DNA from: a virus | Reading direction: 5' to 3' (one strand) | DNA: 44,173 bases | Virus record (IMG/VR): IMGVR_UViG_3300025168_000170 | Coordinates: 1 to 44,173 of that record | Part shown: positions 34,306-43,418 of the stretch, one piece after another | How positions within the stretch are numbered: position 1 is the stretch's first letter | How the letters are laid out: every line of letters begins with the position of its first letter | The notes under the pieces: generated by a model | Told to the model about the DNA's origin: nothing | The model's input: only the letters and a program-made list of their open reading frames with translations | Databases searched by the model: none | Program-made: the position numbers and the translations under genes

Positions 34306-35418
34306 TTAGGTTACTGTCCCATTTAGCCAAAATGCTGGCATTTGTCTGGCTGTATGAGCTTCGGTGGTTGTTGGTATAGCCGATTCGAAATCATACAATC
34401 TCGCTGTTAGCCACTGTCCCTTATTTATTTGTAAAGGTCCTAAGTCTTTAAGAAGACCATTTATCTCTAAGTCCGAGACTGCCCCGCCGACGAACCGAAC
34501 GTACTTTCTAATGTACCTGGTTGCAGGAGGGTTACCTTCGGTGTGTAGCATTATGGAATACATGAACTGAGTTGTAGACGTGCCTCCCCATGGGTAAGCG
34601 CTTCTAAAATCTAAGCTATTCAACTGGAAGGAGGAGAATGACGAGGTGTTGAATGGGGGCTCGTTCAGTGTTGGTGAAGTGCTTTGGAAATCCAAGAGGG
34701 TTACGTCTTGCCACGGGTTAGAGGTTAAAGAAGCAAATTTTTCGGTGTTAACATTTACATTATTAAGACTTTCGCGATGGAAATATTGGGAGGAAGGGGA
34801 AAACTCCTCAAACTCAATTCGTACTTTAGCAACAGGGGTTGTTCTTTTGTAAAACTGGTCCCTCCACATCTGGTACCTGATATTATCGGCTGCGCTTGCC
34901 ACTGGTAGGGTACCGCCTAATTCTGCGCCTAGAAATTTTAATTTTAAATCGTCCCATGGCTGCAAAGCGAACTCGTCATCAAAATGGACATCATTAACCA
35001 CTTCCGGGGATACCGCAGGACCCCACTGGTTTATCCTCCACTCCGCATCGTCGGACCCAGATAACCCAAAGAAATTTTGAGTTAAATTATTTAAAGGTAG
35101 TGATGCGATGAAAGGTTGTATGGAAACATTGGTGAAATAGGCGTAATAAGTTGTTGGTCCCACTGTAATAGCACTGGGATTTAAATAACTAACATCCCAT
35201 AAAGGCTCTATACTAATCCTTTTAATACGTTTTTGTGTCGGGGGAAAAGAGCCATTAGCTTGCGGGTCCCGGTTGCGGTATATGAATACTGACGAGTCGT
35301 CCAAAGAATAGCTCTGCCCAAAAAACGTAGCAATCCCTGGAAGAGTGTTAGTGGGTCTCGTGTTTCCATAAAAAGTTAAGGAACTTGCATATATTTCTTT
35401 TTCTACGACTGTAATCAT
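34306..35418 (-). CDS. Virion structural protein of unknown function (370 residues)
   Basis: No family is recognised. The protein is rich in aromatic residues, Ser, Thr, Pro and Asn, with predicted strands throughout, for example TYYAYFTNVSIQPFIASLPL, KVRIEFEEFSP and FMYSIMLHTEGN, and it ends FWLNGTVT. It lacks signal peptide, membrane and coiled-coil segments. The pattern is that of a beta-sandwich structural protein. It sits between the spike and the LamG protein inside the baseplate cluster with 2-bp spacing, so a baseplate wedge or hub accessory role is inferred. Confidence 0.72.
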   Translation of the reverse strand: MITVVEKEIYASSLTFYGNTRPTNTLPGIATFFGQSYSLDDSSVFIYRNRDPQANGSFPPTQKRIKRISIEPLWDVSYLNPSAITVGPTTYYAYFTNVSIQPFIASLPLNNLTQNFFGLSGSDDAEWRINQWGPAVSPEVVNDVHFDDEFALQPWDDLKLKFLGAELGGTLPVASAADNIRYQMWRDQFYKRTTPVAKVRIEFEEFSPSSQYFHRESLNNVNVNTEKFASLTSNPWQDVTLLDFQSTSPTLNEPPFNTSSFSSFQLNSLDFRSAYPWGGTSTTQFMYSIMLHTEGNPPATRYIRKYVRFVGGAVSDLEINGLLKDLGPLQINKGQWLTARLYDFESAIPTTTEAHTARQMPAFWLNGTVT

Positions 35419-35420
35419 GA

Positions 35421-36665
35421 TTATGGGGTGGGTTTCGCCGGTCCTGTGTTACCGCCCTCAGAGTCAAGGTGTATGTGGTTTGAAGGAAGGCTTGTGCCTC
35501 CGATAGAGATTGTTGATGTAGTCATTGCGCCAGCAGCTGTAACTGCACCAGCGTTAACTGTTCCTGTAGTAACAGAATTTGACTGAACGTCGCCACCGAC
35601 ACTAATACTTCCTGTACCAAAGGCTAATGTTCCGTTAGAGGCGTTGATAGTCATGGTAGGAGAGTTAAGGCTTATCTTGTCCTTGGATAATGTAATAGTA
35701 GAACTACCGCACTTCAACGTAATTTGTTTATCCGCTTCTAGCGTCATCGTTCCGTTATGTGAAGTAATATCCACATTACCTTTACCTAAATTGTCAATAG
35801 AGAAATCTTTATCACTCTCACTCGAAATGATGTGGTCTACCGCACCTTTCTTTGTTGTTGACATTATATCGCCTCCAGCTTGGGTTATAATGGAGTCGTC
35901 GGGCACATCATCGTGTCCTACGCTCGTGATTCTTATCTGGTTGCTGTTCTCGTCTATAAGCGTAATGTTTTCTCCTCCCGCGGGCGCGGGCGCGTCACTC
36001 ATAACAAGTCTTTTGTTTCCTGAAGTTTTTAATTTAATTTCGTCTATCTTGCGTTCAGAAGTGTTCTTATCTGTTAAGGATATACTGTGTCCTTTAGGGT
36101 GCTTTAACACGAATGAATCGGGTAGGTCGTTATCTCTATAAACATCATTTTCGTTAGGGACGCCGTAAGATACAGTAGGGTCATTAGGAAGGTCCTCACC
36201 ATTATCCATCACTTCATTTTTTGGAAGTTGGGAAGCGTCGCCTGTAATATAAGGTTGTGATTTGGTGTCGGGAAGCTCTCTTTGTCCAGCAGCGTATAAA
36301 CATCCAAACCAGAGGTTCTGGGAAGCTGGGTCATCAGAGGCGACTCTTGCAACTAGTACTGTCGCTCCTATCCCAGGCACAGCAAAAAACCCGTAACCAG
36401 CCCCTGCAATAGGAGATACGTAATCACAAGTCTGCGGTCCTTCAGGGAATGCAGGGGAATCCACTTTAATTCTACCTGCTCTCTGCTCATCCAAGGTTTG
36501 GGTAACAGTTCCCAGAGCCATAAACCCATGTCTTTGGCTATTTATAGAGGTAACTTCTGCTTGGACAGGGGTCTCATCCCCAAAAGGGGACATACGGTCA
36601 AGCATTTCCCTTGCGTACTCAGCTAGACCTCCAGCGGCGTTTATGTCATCGTTATTAATTGGCAT
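35421..36665 (-). CDS. Baseplate spike (T4 gp5-like / gpV-like) without lysozyme domain
   Basis: This 414-residue protein is the central tail needle. Residues about 50-125 form the OB-fold (LGTVTQTLDEQRAGRIKVDS, PIAGAGYGFFAVPGIGATVL, NLWFGCLYAAG). About 285-390 are short repeating polar/hydrophobic strands typical of an intertwined triple-stranded beta-helix (GNVDITSHNGTMTLEADKQI, TLSKDKISLNSPTMTINA). The tip SNHIHLDSEGGNTGPAKP carries the HxH motif (397-399) seen in metal-binding gpV-type apices. T4 gp5 has a lysozyme domain between OB-fold and helix; here that span (about 130-190) is only a linker. It follows the large hub gene with a TAATG overlap, as spike follows hub in related phages. 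Confidence 0.92.
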   Translation of the reverse strand: MPINNDDINAAGGLAEYAREMLDRMSPFGDETPVQAEVTSINSQRHGFMALGTVTQTLDEQRAGRIKVDSPAFPEGPQTCDYVSPIAGAGYGFFAVPGIGATVLVARVASDDPASQNLWFGCLYAAGQRELPDTKSQPYITGDASQLPKNEVMDNGEDLPNDPTVSYGVPNENDVYRDNDLPDSFVLKHPKGHSISLTDKNTSERKIDEIKLKTSGNKRLVMSDAPAPAGGENITLIDENSNQIRITSVGHDDVPDDSIITQAGGDIMSTTKKGAVDHIISSESDKDFSIDNLGKGNVDITSHNGTMTLEADKQITLKCGSSTITLSKDKISLNSPTMTINASNGTLAFGTGSISVGGDVQSNSVTTGTVNAGAVTAAGAMTTSTISIGGTSLPSNHIHLDSEGGNTGPAKPTP

Positions 36666-39600
36666 TATCTTGTATCCGTGAGATTAGATAAACTCTCGTT
36701 AGGAAGTTTAATCAAATCCAATTCCGTTAAGAACCCTTGGCTAGGGTTGATTAAATGTCTGAATCCAGTTAACTGGTACACCCCGCTCATCCAGTGTAAG
36801 GCACCGCGTAGTCGGGGGTCGAAGAATTTAAAACATATACGCCTTGATAAGTACTCAGACGTAGGGTCATCAATTTCAGGAATACCTAAGGTTGTTACTT
36901 TTAGATTGAAGGACTCCTGCTGCATTGCTACCGAGTAGTTGTAGCTAACGTCGGACATCTTTGCGGTTTGGGCGTCTAGGGATATACGACTGTAGACATT
37001 ATCTAAGTCAACCCGCCTACGCAAAATCCTATTTTGTTTTGTAACGTTAGGCTTCTTAGTGCCTCCAGTCACCATCAAAACCTCAGTGTTTAAAGTATTC
37101 GTCCTTCCATCTATATTTGCGGTTGGGAAAATCATTTCTAAGGTTGAGGGGTTAGAGACAAGGCTGGCTAATCTTCGGAGTTGGTCTAATTCGTTAGGTG
37201 ATATAACCTCGGTCTCGGACATATCGCCAACCCCTTTTTTAGAGTCCATCTGGTAAGCCTTAAGAAGACCTGGGAGAATATCAAGCAACTCCATATCTAT
37301 CAGCAGGTCAGTTTGGTCGTTCGCTAATTTATGCTGGCGCTCCAGCGTATCCATTTGCCGTTGCTGGGCGTCGGTGGTTGCGGTTGTCGTTTCCGTTTTT
37401 AGCCTCGCAATTTTATCTGCTAATAATTTGGAAATAACATTGGAAACCAGAGCATTAGATATCGTTTCGTTCCCATCAAAAAGTTGATTTACGTCGTTCC
37501 ACTGCCTCACGGAAAACATACTTTGTGCTAGATTGAGTATCGGTCGAACGTCACCTGTAAAGTCTACATTAGCTATAATAGATTTGGGAGTTCCATAATC
37601 TAGCCAGATGTAATTATTTCCTGTGTCTAAGCTGTAAGTCTGGGGAAACGAGTTAATTGCTTTTAGGACTACGTCTGCGAACTGTGTTGTTAAATCATCC
37701 CCAGGCATGCAAAAGAGTAGTGAGTGGTTACTTTTTGCCCAGGTCTCTTCCCACGTCACCCCGTCGAGAAGTGTACATGAATCTACTAGCCTCGCTTTCT
37801 CCTCCGTGGATAGAGCATTAATTTGAACTGATTCTATCCTCAGTTTAGAACTTTTACCCACAATCAATCGGTTGATATTATTTAATATGGATTGAAGGAA
37901 AGAAGTGGTGTGAGGGTTCTCCCCGTCATCTCCCATACTAACATAAGCGTTAGAGAATCTGTTCATGTACCTCCTAAATTTAACCTCTGGTGGGGCAGGT
38001 AAGGATGCGATGTACTCACGCGCGTCAGCCACTGTCTGGGCTACTAAAGTCTCAAATTCTTCTTTCTTTTTAGCAACCTCTTGTTTGTACTTTTCTATAT
38101 TTAGTGCTATAAATTTAACAGTCTCGACTGTAGGCTCCAACAATATAAGGGGTGGGTTACCTACAAGGCTCTTTAGTTCTGCTTCGTCATAATTATCTTG
38201 AAGGATGTTAAGAGAGGCAGCAGCGCCCATCCAAGTTTGAATATCTCCACCGGGAACCGTAACATTCTCCGCACTAAAATCATCAAACGGTAAAAAAGTA
38301 CCTGCCGATAAATCGATGACGGGGGCTTGTAGCTGCATTGGGTAAAGGAGACCTGCGAACCCTGTCAATGGCTCGGTTTGAAAGTTACTACCTCCGAAAT
38401 TGGATAACCCAGGAGGAAGACAAACCGGAACGGGGGGTATGTTGCTTAGTCCCGCTGCTTGTTCCCCAGTAAACTTTGTTTCTAGGTCTTGCTGAATAAA
38501 AGAAAATTTATATCCTGGGTCATCCCCTATGTTTACGTAGTTTTGGTAGTTGTTGGGGTTAACCATCCCAGCATTGAGCCAAATACGCCAGCCTCCGTTG
38601 GCATCTTTCTCTTCCTGACGGAGGGTTCGTAGCTCACCGTTATCAAGTGCCATCGGCCAAAAACTTAAACGGCGCACCTCAACCAGGTCTAAGCCTCTGT
38701 TGACAGTCGTAAACTGTGCTTCTAGTCCTGGGAATAACCATTCCCTCGCGATATTAATTTTATTTTGCCAAATATTGTTTAGTTCACCAGACTGATTCTT
38801 CAGGTCTGTCGTAGGGTCAGTGTTTAGACCAGTGGTTTGTTGTGGAGCTATGCTCCCTGTTACAGGCTCTGGTTGGTGGGGAGACCTCATCTCCCACTTT
38901 AAACCAATCTGTTCAAATACAACTTTAAAAGCTTGAAAAAGAACCTGCGGAGTTACGTCCCCTATAGCTGAGCGGTCTATATCTGTAGCGGTTATAAGAG
39001 GGCGGTCTAGCAAATCATAAAAAGCGGCTACTTCTGCCTCCGTTAATTCTTTAGCTTCGGTTGTTGTGCTTTCCGTAGAGGATAAACCTATCTCTTTAAT
39101 CACTTTATTTTTTGCAGCAATAGCATCACCTTTAGCCATAGCCTTAGCTAAAGAAAACACAACATTATCAAAAGGCTCTGTGTATGAAGCTAAATCTACT
39201 GCAGGAACACACTGAGGATACACAGTTAAGTATTCTGTTAATAGTTCTGTTAATATTTCCGAAGGTTTTCTAAGGGAAAACTCCCCGTCTGCTTCATCTG
39301 ACACCTCTGTTCGTACGACGTAAGGTCTTTTATTGAAAGTAGGATTGCTCGTTAAATTATATAACATGTCGTTGCCGTAAAGCTCAATAACTTTATCCTC
39401 TTTATCATTTACTAAGTACTTAACGTCTTGTATTCTAACTTGGTGAATCCTCGAGAGACCTGTGTTAGCGTCAGTCCCATACCCCCATCTCAAATAAAAG
39501 GAAGGGAGCATCGGAACCGAAGTGTTGGCAGTAAGGGATTCGTCGGCGCGACCAACTATCCCTTCTACATGGTTTAATCTCTCTTCCCTCTGACTTGCAG

Positions 39601-39925
39601 TTTTAAACTCTTCAATGGTGGACATGTTGGAGGGAAATACCTGCGAGTAGAAATCGAATATAGTTGATTCAAGCTGCGGAGTAGGGTTTAAAATTCTTAT
39701 TTTATAGTTTGCTTTATTGCCGCCCTCGGAAAAATTACACTCAAACGATTCCAAAACCCCACGTAAATTCATAGGGTCAGATAAACCATAAAAACCATTT
39801 TTTAGAGTGTCATCGTTGCCTAATCTATTTCCACCCTCTGCTTGGGACAGCAGGTCACTAAGGTTTAGCGACATGTATACTGCCGCAACCTCGTTAGCGT
39901 TGTACGCGGCTGTTTTTGAGTCCAT
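36665..39925 (-). CDS. Large baseplate hub protein (gp27/gpD-like, 1086 residues)
   Basis: The gene is directly upstream of the spike and follows the LysM wedge gene, where the hub is expected. The N-terminal part has hub-like beta segments (LRGVLESFECNFSEGGNKAN, YKIRILNPTP, SFYLRWGYG, VIELYGNDMLYNLTSNPTF). The extreme C-terminus (LRGALHWMSGVYQLTGFRHL, GFLTELDLIKLP) resembles the closing strands of hub proteins. Between them is a very large insertion including a coiled-coil-like stretch (KYKQEVAKKKEEFETLVAQT, around 610-640). T4 gp27 has only 391 residues, so this version is nearly three times longer. No peptidoglycan-hydrolase motif was spotted. Hub identity is an inference from position and from the two ends. 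Confidence 0.72.
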   Translation of the reverse strand: MDSKTAAYNANEVAAVYMSLNLSDLLSQAEGGNRLGNDDTLKNGFYGLSDPMNLRGVLESFECNFSEGGNKANYKIRILNPTPQLESTIFDFYSQVFPSNMSTIEEFKTASQREERLNHVEGIVGRADESLTANTSVPMLPSFYLRWGYGTDANTGLSRIHQVRIQDVKYLVNDKEDKVIELYGNDMLYNLTSNPTFNKRPYVVRTEVSDEADGEFSLRKPSEILTELLTEYLTVYPQCVPAVDLASYTEPFDNVVFSLAKAMAKGDAIAAKNKVIKEIGLSSTESTTTEAKELTEAEVAAFYDLLDRPLITATDIDRSAIGDVTPQVLFQAFKVVFEQIGLKWEMRSPHQPEPVTGSIAPQQTTGLNTDPTTDLKNQSGELNNIWQNKINIAREWLFPGLEAQFTTVNRGLDLVEVRRLSFWPMALDNGELRTLRQEEKDANGGWRIWLNAGMVNPNNYQNYVNIGDDPGYKFSFIQQDLETKFTGEQAAGLSNIPPVPVCLPPGLSNFGGSNFQTEPLTGFAGLLYPMQLQAPVIDLSAGTFLPFDDFSAENVTVPGGDIQTWMGAAASLNILQDNYDEAELKSLVGNPPLILLEPTVETVKFIALNIEKYKQEVAKKKEEFETLVAQTVADAREYIASLPAPPEVKFRRYMNRFSNAYVSMGDDGENPHTTSFLQSILNNINRLIVGKSSKLRIESVQINALSTEEKARLVDSCTLLDGVTWEETWAKSNHSLLFCMPGDDLTTQFADVVLKAINSFPQTYSLDTGNNYIWLDYGTPKSIIANVDFTGDVRPILNLAQSMFSVRQWNDVNQLFDGNETISNALVSNVISKLLADKIARLKTETTTATTDAQQRQMDTLERQHKLANDQTDLLIDMELLDILPGLLKAYQMDSKKGVGDMSETEVISPNELDQLRRLASLVSNPSTLEMIFPTANIDGRTNTLNTEVLMVTGGTKKPNVTKQNRILRRRVDLDNVYSRISLDAQTAKMSDVSYNYSVAMQQESFNLKVTTLGIPEIDDPTSEYLSRRICFKFFDPRLRGALHWMSGVYQLTGFRHLINPSQGFLTELDLIKLPNESLSNLTDTR

Positions 39926-39926
39926 T

Positions 39927-40226
39927 TTATAATTGTGGGATAATTATCTGAGTTCCTGCTTTCAAATCTTCTTCGTAATCGTATACGTTATTTGCTTCTA
40001 CAATAACCCACCACAAAAGTTCGTTACCGTATGCAGCGTAAGCTAGTAAATCGGGTCGACCTTCCATAGTATTAGGTACTACAGCAACTTTAGATTGTCC
40101 AGGCTCCTGTATTGAATTAACAAAACTTCTATAGGCTTTTGATTGTCCTATATCTGTTATAGTCTTTCCTCTATGGGAAATAACTGTTCCCGGAAAAATA
40201 TTTTGTCTATCACCATTAAATGACAT
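39927..40226 (-). CDS. LysM-type baseplate protein (T4 gp53 / P2 gpX-like)
   Basis: This 99-residue protein ends with a LysM-like fold: RPDLLAYAAYGNELLWWVIV, then EANNVYDYEEDLKAGTQIII. This matches both gp53 and gpX, which join baseplate parts to the tube base rather than bind peptidoglycan. T4 gp53 is about twice as long, so only the core is present. GAGGAG lies 8 nt before the ATG, and the ATG overlaps the preceding stop as TAATG. It lies between a tube-initiator-like gene and the hub gene, consistent with a role at the hub-tube junction. Confidence 0.85.
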   Translation of the reverse strand: MSFNGDRQNIFPGTVISHRGKTITDIGQSKAYRSFVNSIQEPGQSKVAVVPNTMEGRPDLLAYAAYGNELLWWVIVEANNVYDYEEDLKAGTQIIIPQL

Positions 40227-41284
40227 TAAAATATCTCCTCATCTTGCATAAATTTTCTGGTTGGGGACAGAGGGTCGATGTCTCCCTGAATAGCGATTGT
40301 GTCCCATCCAGGAAGGTCTCCCCCTACAGTAGAGTCGTTCCACGCATTACCGTTCACGTTTCGCATCTCTTCTAAAGATAAAGATATTTTAAGCCTTTGA
40401 GCAGTTAGAGATTTAGTGTCATAACCGGCGTTCTCTATTGGTTGTATTTTATAATCAGTTACAATACATGGCGTGAAGTTGTACATGGTACCCCATTTTA
40501 ACTCTACGATAGGAGGACCCTTCACAGGCATTTGTTGACTACCAATCACAGCACTACGAATATTATTTATTACTTTTTGTAGCATCTGATGATGGCTAAC
40601 CCATGTAGGTCCTGTCTGCATCACCCACATCAACGCAAAGTTCCAATAAAGCCTTGAACCTTCGGAAGCTTGTTCTGGATTTTTCCACCAGCGGTTTCCT
40701 CCCCAAGGACCATCCAGAACATTGGACCTATCAAACATTCTTTGGGTAGCCTGTACTCCATTTATCCCTGGCTCACTCCCTGTATCTGACAATAAGGTGT
40801 CGTAGAGGTATTGTGAGATTGCTTTAGTATCTTCGTAAACCTCACTGCCTTGAGTTACCCCAAACATGTCGGTTAGGTCTTGGCTTCCCACCATAGCTGC
40901 CATGTGAATGAGGCTATAATGGATATCTACTTTAAACTTACGCGCTTCACTACCAGTGTAAAGCCTTACAGGTTCGTTTCTTAGAAACACCTTGTTACTC
41001 GCGTAGTTAGCTTTTCTGGATTCCGATATCATTGGGTTTTCATAAAAAGGAATCCATACCTTCCTCGGAGATGCACTGTTATTTTCATTCGTATTTTCCG
41101 AATGAAGAGGAGCGTAATTAAAACGAAGTCCGCCCCGTTTCTCTAAAGCTTGATTGAGTTGAAACCTTTGAAGGGAGCCTAGCTGTGAGTTCAACTCACC
41201 TCTAGTCTGGTTACTAGGGTTAAACCACGCTGCAAAATCGTTAGTTGCGGAGTCTAATGCGTTTATAAAGCCTGTTGGGTTCAT
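40226..41284 (-). CDS. Tail tube initiator / baseplate cap (T4 gp48 or gp54-like)
   Basis: The most telling segment is residues 271-308 (TPCIVTDYKIQPIENAGYDT, then LTAQRLKISLSLEEMR), the strand-turn-strand ending seen in tube-initiator proteins that share the tube fold. Upstream, VRLYTGSEARKFKVDIHYSL is another tube-like strand pair. It lies between the tape measure and a LysM-type wedge protein, as expected for a protein on which tube polymerisation starts. T4 has two such proteins (gp48 of 364 and gp54 of 320 residues), whereas only one is visible here. The start overlaps the tape-measure stop as TAATG, and AGGGG about 11 nt upstream is a weak ribosome site. Confidence 0.75.
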   Translation of the reverse strand: MNPTGFINALDSATNDFAAWFNPSNQTRGELNSQLGSLQRFQLNQALEKRGGLRFNYAPLHSENTNENNSASPRKVWIPFYENPMISESRKANYASNKVFLRNEPVRLYTGSEARKFKVDIHYSLIHMAAMVGSQDLTDMFGVTQGSEVYEDTKAISQYLYDTLLSDTGSEPGINGVQATQRMFDRSNVLDGPWGGNRWWKNPEQASEGSRLYWNFALMWVMQTGPTWVSHHQMLQKVINNIRSAVIGSQQMPVKGPPIVELKWGTMYNFTPCIVTDYKIQPIENAGYDTKSLTAQRLKISLSLEEMRNVNGNAWNDSTVGGDLPGWDTIAIQGDIDPLSPTRKFMQDEEIF

Positions 41285-43020
41285 TAGAATTTAAACCCCT
41301 TTACTGGTGCTGATTTTTCCATAAAATCAAGCGTTCGCTCTTGAACTTCAAGTGATTGTCGTTGAATTTCTAACTGCTCTTCGGTATCAGCCGCTATTTT
41401 ATCTTCGTTAGAGCTGGTGCCCATAATGGCTTCTCGCGCGCCGGTCAAATGGTATCCTGCCTCTAATGCTGTTGCTGCAACTGTGCCGACGACCGGTATG
41501 GTACTTAAGACTCCAGAAGCTAAGTGAACACCGGCGTCTGCCCAATTACCTTTCAGAGCAGAGTTTATAGCCATTCCAGTACCGACGACAGCACCTAGCA
41601 CAGGAATCTTTTTAGCGACCCCTTTTATGGCAGTCCCCATGCCTGCTAACCTCTTACCAAAACGGGAGAAGAATCCACCAGTGACTTTGCTGGTGTATCG
41701 CCCGGCTGCGTCGCGCACCTGTTTTGCGGGTCCGAAGAAACTTGTCATCTTGGGGACGAGGCGCGCCAGACCTTGCACCCCTTTGACAATTGCGCCTGCA
41801 GTAAGTGCGATGGCGATTGTCCTTAACCAAAATACTGTTTTAGGGAAGTTCTCTTCGAGGGACTTCTTTGCATCCATTAAGTATTTCGTCGGACCTGCCA
41901 TAAATTTATTAAATTCTTGGTTTATAGTTTCTATAAAACCAGAGGCAACAGTAGCTATTTTCTGTAACAAACCTTGTAAAGTGGTTTGGATTCCGTCTAA
42001 AGCATTAAGCATCTGCTGTTGTATATTTATACGAGCGCTCGACCGCGATATCTCTTCTGTTTGTCCAACAGCCAAAGCCTGTATGCTTGTACCGATTTGA
42101 GTTTGAAGGTTGAAATCCTCTCGACTTAAACCAAAGCTTCTCTCTAGGGCATCGAAGAGGAACTGAGAGCCAGCTCCTTGTTTTCCGGACTGAAGCATAC
42201 TCATCTTCTCTAAGATGGTTTCGAATTTACGAGCCATTTCAGCAGTGCTTTCCTGCCCAGTAAACTGGACACCCATCTTAGCAGCTTTCATGTACCCGTC
42301 ACTTCCGGATAGGAAAGATTTAACAAATTTGGCGGACGATTCTTGAAGCTCAGAATTATTCTGGGACATCATGGCTGCTATTTTTTGAGCGTTTAAGGCT
42401 GCCTTAGGTCCTAGCTCTACGGTAGTTCCTATCATTGCATCCTTCATGCCGTTAATGGCGTCGATAAGCCCAGAGATAGAATCTTTGTTCCGAACAGCAG
42501 TTGAGACCAATTGGTCTGCAAGCATCAAACTTGCTTCTTCGGCTATGCCGAGACCTTGGGTGTTTGCTCTCATCAGCCTAAAAGACGTCTTATTCTGAAC
42601 GCCCAGAATCTTTAGCTGCATTCCGAATCGCAGAGTATCATCCGAAAATTTAGTCATACCCATCTCGACCGCATCGGCGAACATTTTAACCTTTTGCTCA
42701 AACCCTTGCTGCCCTGTAATAAACCTTTCAGAAACTGCTGTAACTCCTTCAGAGGCTTTTCCTACCTTACCTAAGGATTCCGCTAATGTTTTATTCGCAT
42801 TCAGCTGGTCGCCAACAATCTTGGATAGGGAGAGCATGCCTGTAGACAAACCTACCAAAGCTAAACCATTATCTCTTATAGCCTTTAAATGACGTTTGCG
42901 ACTACGTTTTTCGTCGCTCTTAGACTCCTTCGCCTTCTCCCCATCGGTCGCAGGACCTGCTATTTTCGTTAGCAAGTCTATAATTTTCTGTTCTGCGGCG
43001 GTGGGATTCTCGGAAGCCAT
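41284..43020 (-). CDS. Tail tape measure protein (T4 gp29 analogue)
   Basis: This 578-residue protein is mostly alpha-helical, with hydrophobic segments near the C-terminus (TVFWLRTIAIALTAGAIVKG, VLGAVVGTGMAINSA and VLSTIPVVGTVAATALEAGY), the usual build of tape measures. Length matches T4 gp29 (590 residues). At 0.15 nm per residue it predicts a tail of about 87 nm. The N-terminus is basic and coiled (KAKESKSDEKRSRKRHLKAI), and the C-terminus ends in a helical, charged stretch. AGAGG six bases before the ATG is a good ribosome site and overlaps the end of the preceding small gene. It determines tail length and is likely ejected with DNA. Confidence 0.87.
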   Translation of the reverse strand: MASENPTAAEQKIIDLLTKIAGPATDGEKAKESKSDEKRSRKRHLKAIRDNGLALVGLSTGMLSLSKIVGDQLNANKTLAESLGKVGKASEGVTAVSERFITGQQGFEQKVKMFADAVEMGMTKFSDDTLRFGMQLKILGVQNKTSFRLMRANTQGLGIAEEASLMLADQLVSTAVRNKDSISGLIDAINGMKDAMIGTTVELGPKAALNAQKIAAMMSQNNSELQESSAKFVKSFLSGSDGYMKAAKMGVQFTGQESTAEMARKFETILEKMSMLQSGKQGAGSQFLFDALERSFGLSREDFNLQTQIGTSIQALAVGQTEEISRSSARINIQQQMLNALDGIQTTLQGLLQKIATVASGFIETINQEFNKFMAGPTKYLMDAKKSLEENFPKTVFWLRTIAIALTAGAIVKGVQGLARLVPKMTSFFGPAKQVRDAAGRYTSKVTGGFFSRFGKRLAGMGTAIKGVAKKIPVLGAVVGTGMAINSALKGNWADAGVHLASGVLSTIPVVGTVAATALEAGYHLTGAREAIMGTSSNEDKIAADTEEQLEIQRQSLEVQERTLDFMEKSAPVKGFKF

Positions 43021-43021
43021 A

Positions 43022-43408
43022 TTAAACCTCTACTTTATGTAGGGCACGTACCTTATTTACATTATACGTCCGAACGCAACAGCTAGGGTCGTCTTCTGAG
43101 AATGACTTGAGTCGGTCAAATGATACAGACCCAACAGGGAGTTTGCCAAACTCTTCAATAATCGAGGCTTTCATATCAAGAGGAAAATCATTAAGATTTA
43201 CTCCGGTAAAATAATTCCCTCCTTTTTTAGCGGTCCATTTGGGAGAAATCATAATAATAAAAGGGTTAGGGTCAGTAGCAGTTATTGACCTGTAGTAGAA
43301 TGTATATAAACATCCTTTAGGTACCCTTCGGGGTAGTTTTCTGACCGTTTCTTTAGTTGGCAGCTTCTTGGTTGTACCCAAATACGAGGTTTTAAAAATT
43401 TTTGTCAT
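43022..43408 (-). CDS. First gene of the tail operon, unknown 128-residue protein
   Basis: The start is placed at ATG 43408 (MTKIFKTSYLGTTKKLP). An in-frame ATG at 43501 would run through the promoter region and into the divergent plus-strand gene. The protein shows GCLYTFYYRS, NPFIIMISPKW, NYFTGVNLNDFPLDMKASII and a late DDPSCCVRTYNVNKV. The layout G-x-x-Y-x-F-x-Y, then PFI, then F-x-G-[VI]-N-L-N is like a family of small uncharacterised proteins encoded beside tail genes in other T4-like phages, by recollection only. It lies two bases before the tape-measure gene, so a tail-assembly chaperone or hub-assembly role, like T4 gp51 or gp26, is a reasonable guess. Confidence 0.6.
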   Translation of the reverse strand: MTKIFKTSYLGTTKKLPTKETVRKLPRRVPKGCLYTFYYRSITATDPNPFIIMISPKWTAKKGGNYFTGVNLNDFPLDMKASIIEEFGKLPVGSVSFDRLKSFSEDDPSCCVRTYNVNKVRALHKVEV

Positions 43409-43418
43409 TTTATTGGTC

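Noticed and set aside
35644-36141. Plus-strand open frame of 165 codons opposite the spike gene
   Set aside because: Antisense shadow of the repetitive beta-helix region; hydrophobic composition is explained by the opposite strand.
36665-39925. Idea that the large hub protein contains a lysozyme or peptidase domain
   Set aside because: No catalytic motif could be identified by eye, so it was not claimed.
41627-42100. Plus-strand open frame of 157 codons opposite the tape measure
   Set aside because: Antisense of an alanine-rich helical gene; no start signal and no recognisable content.
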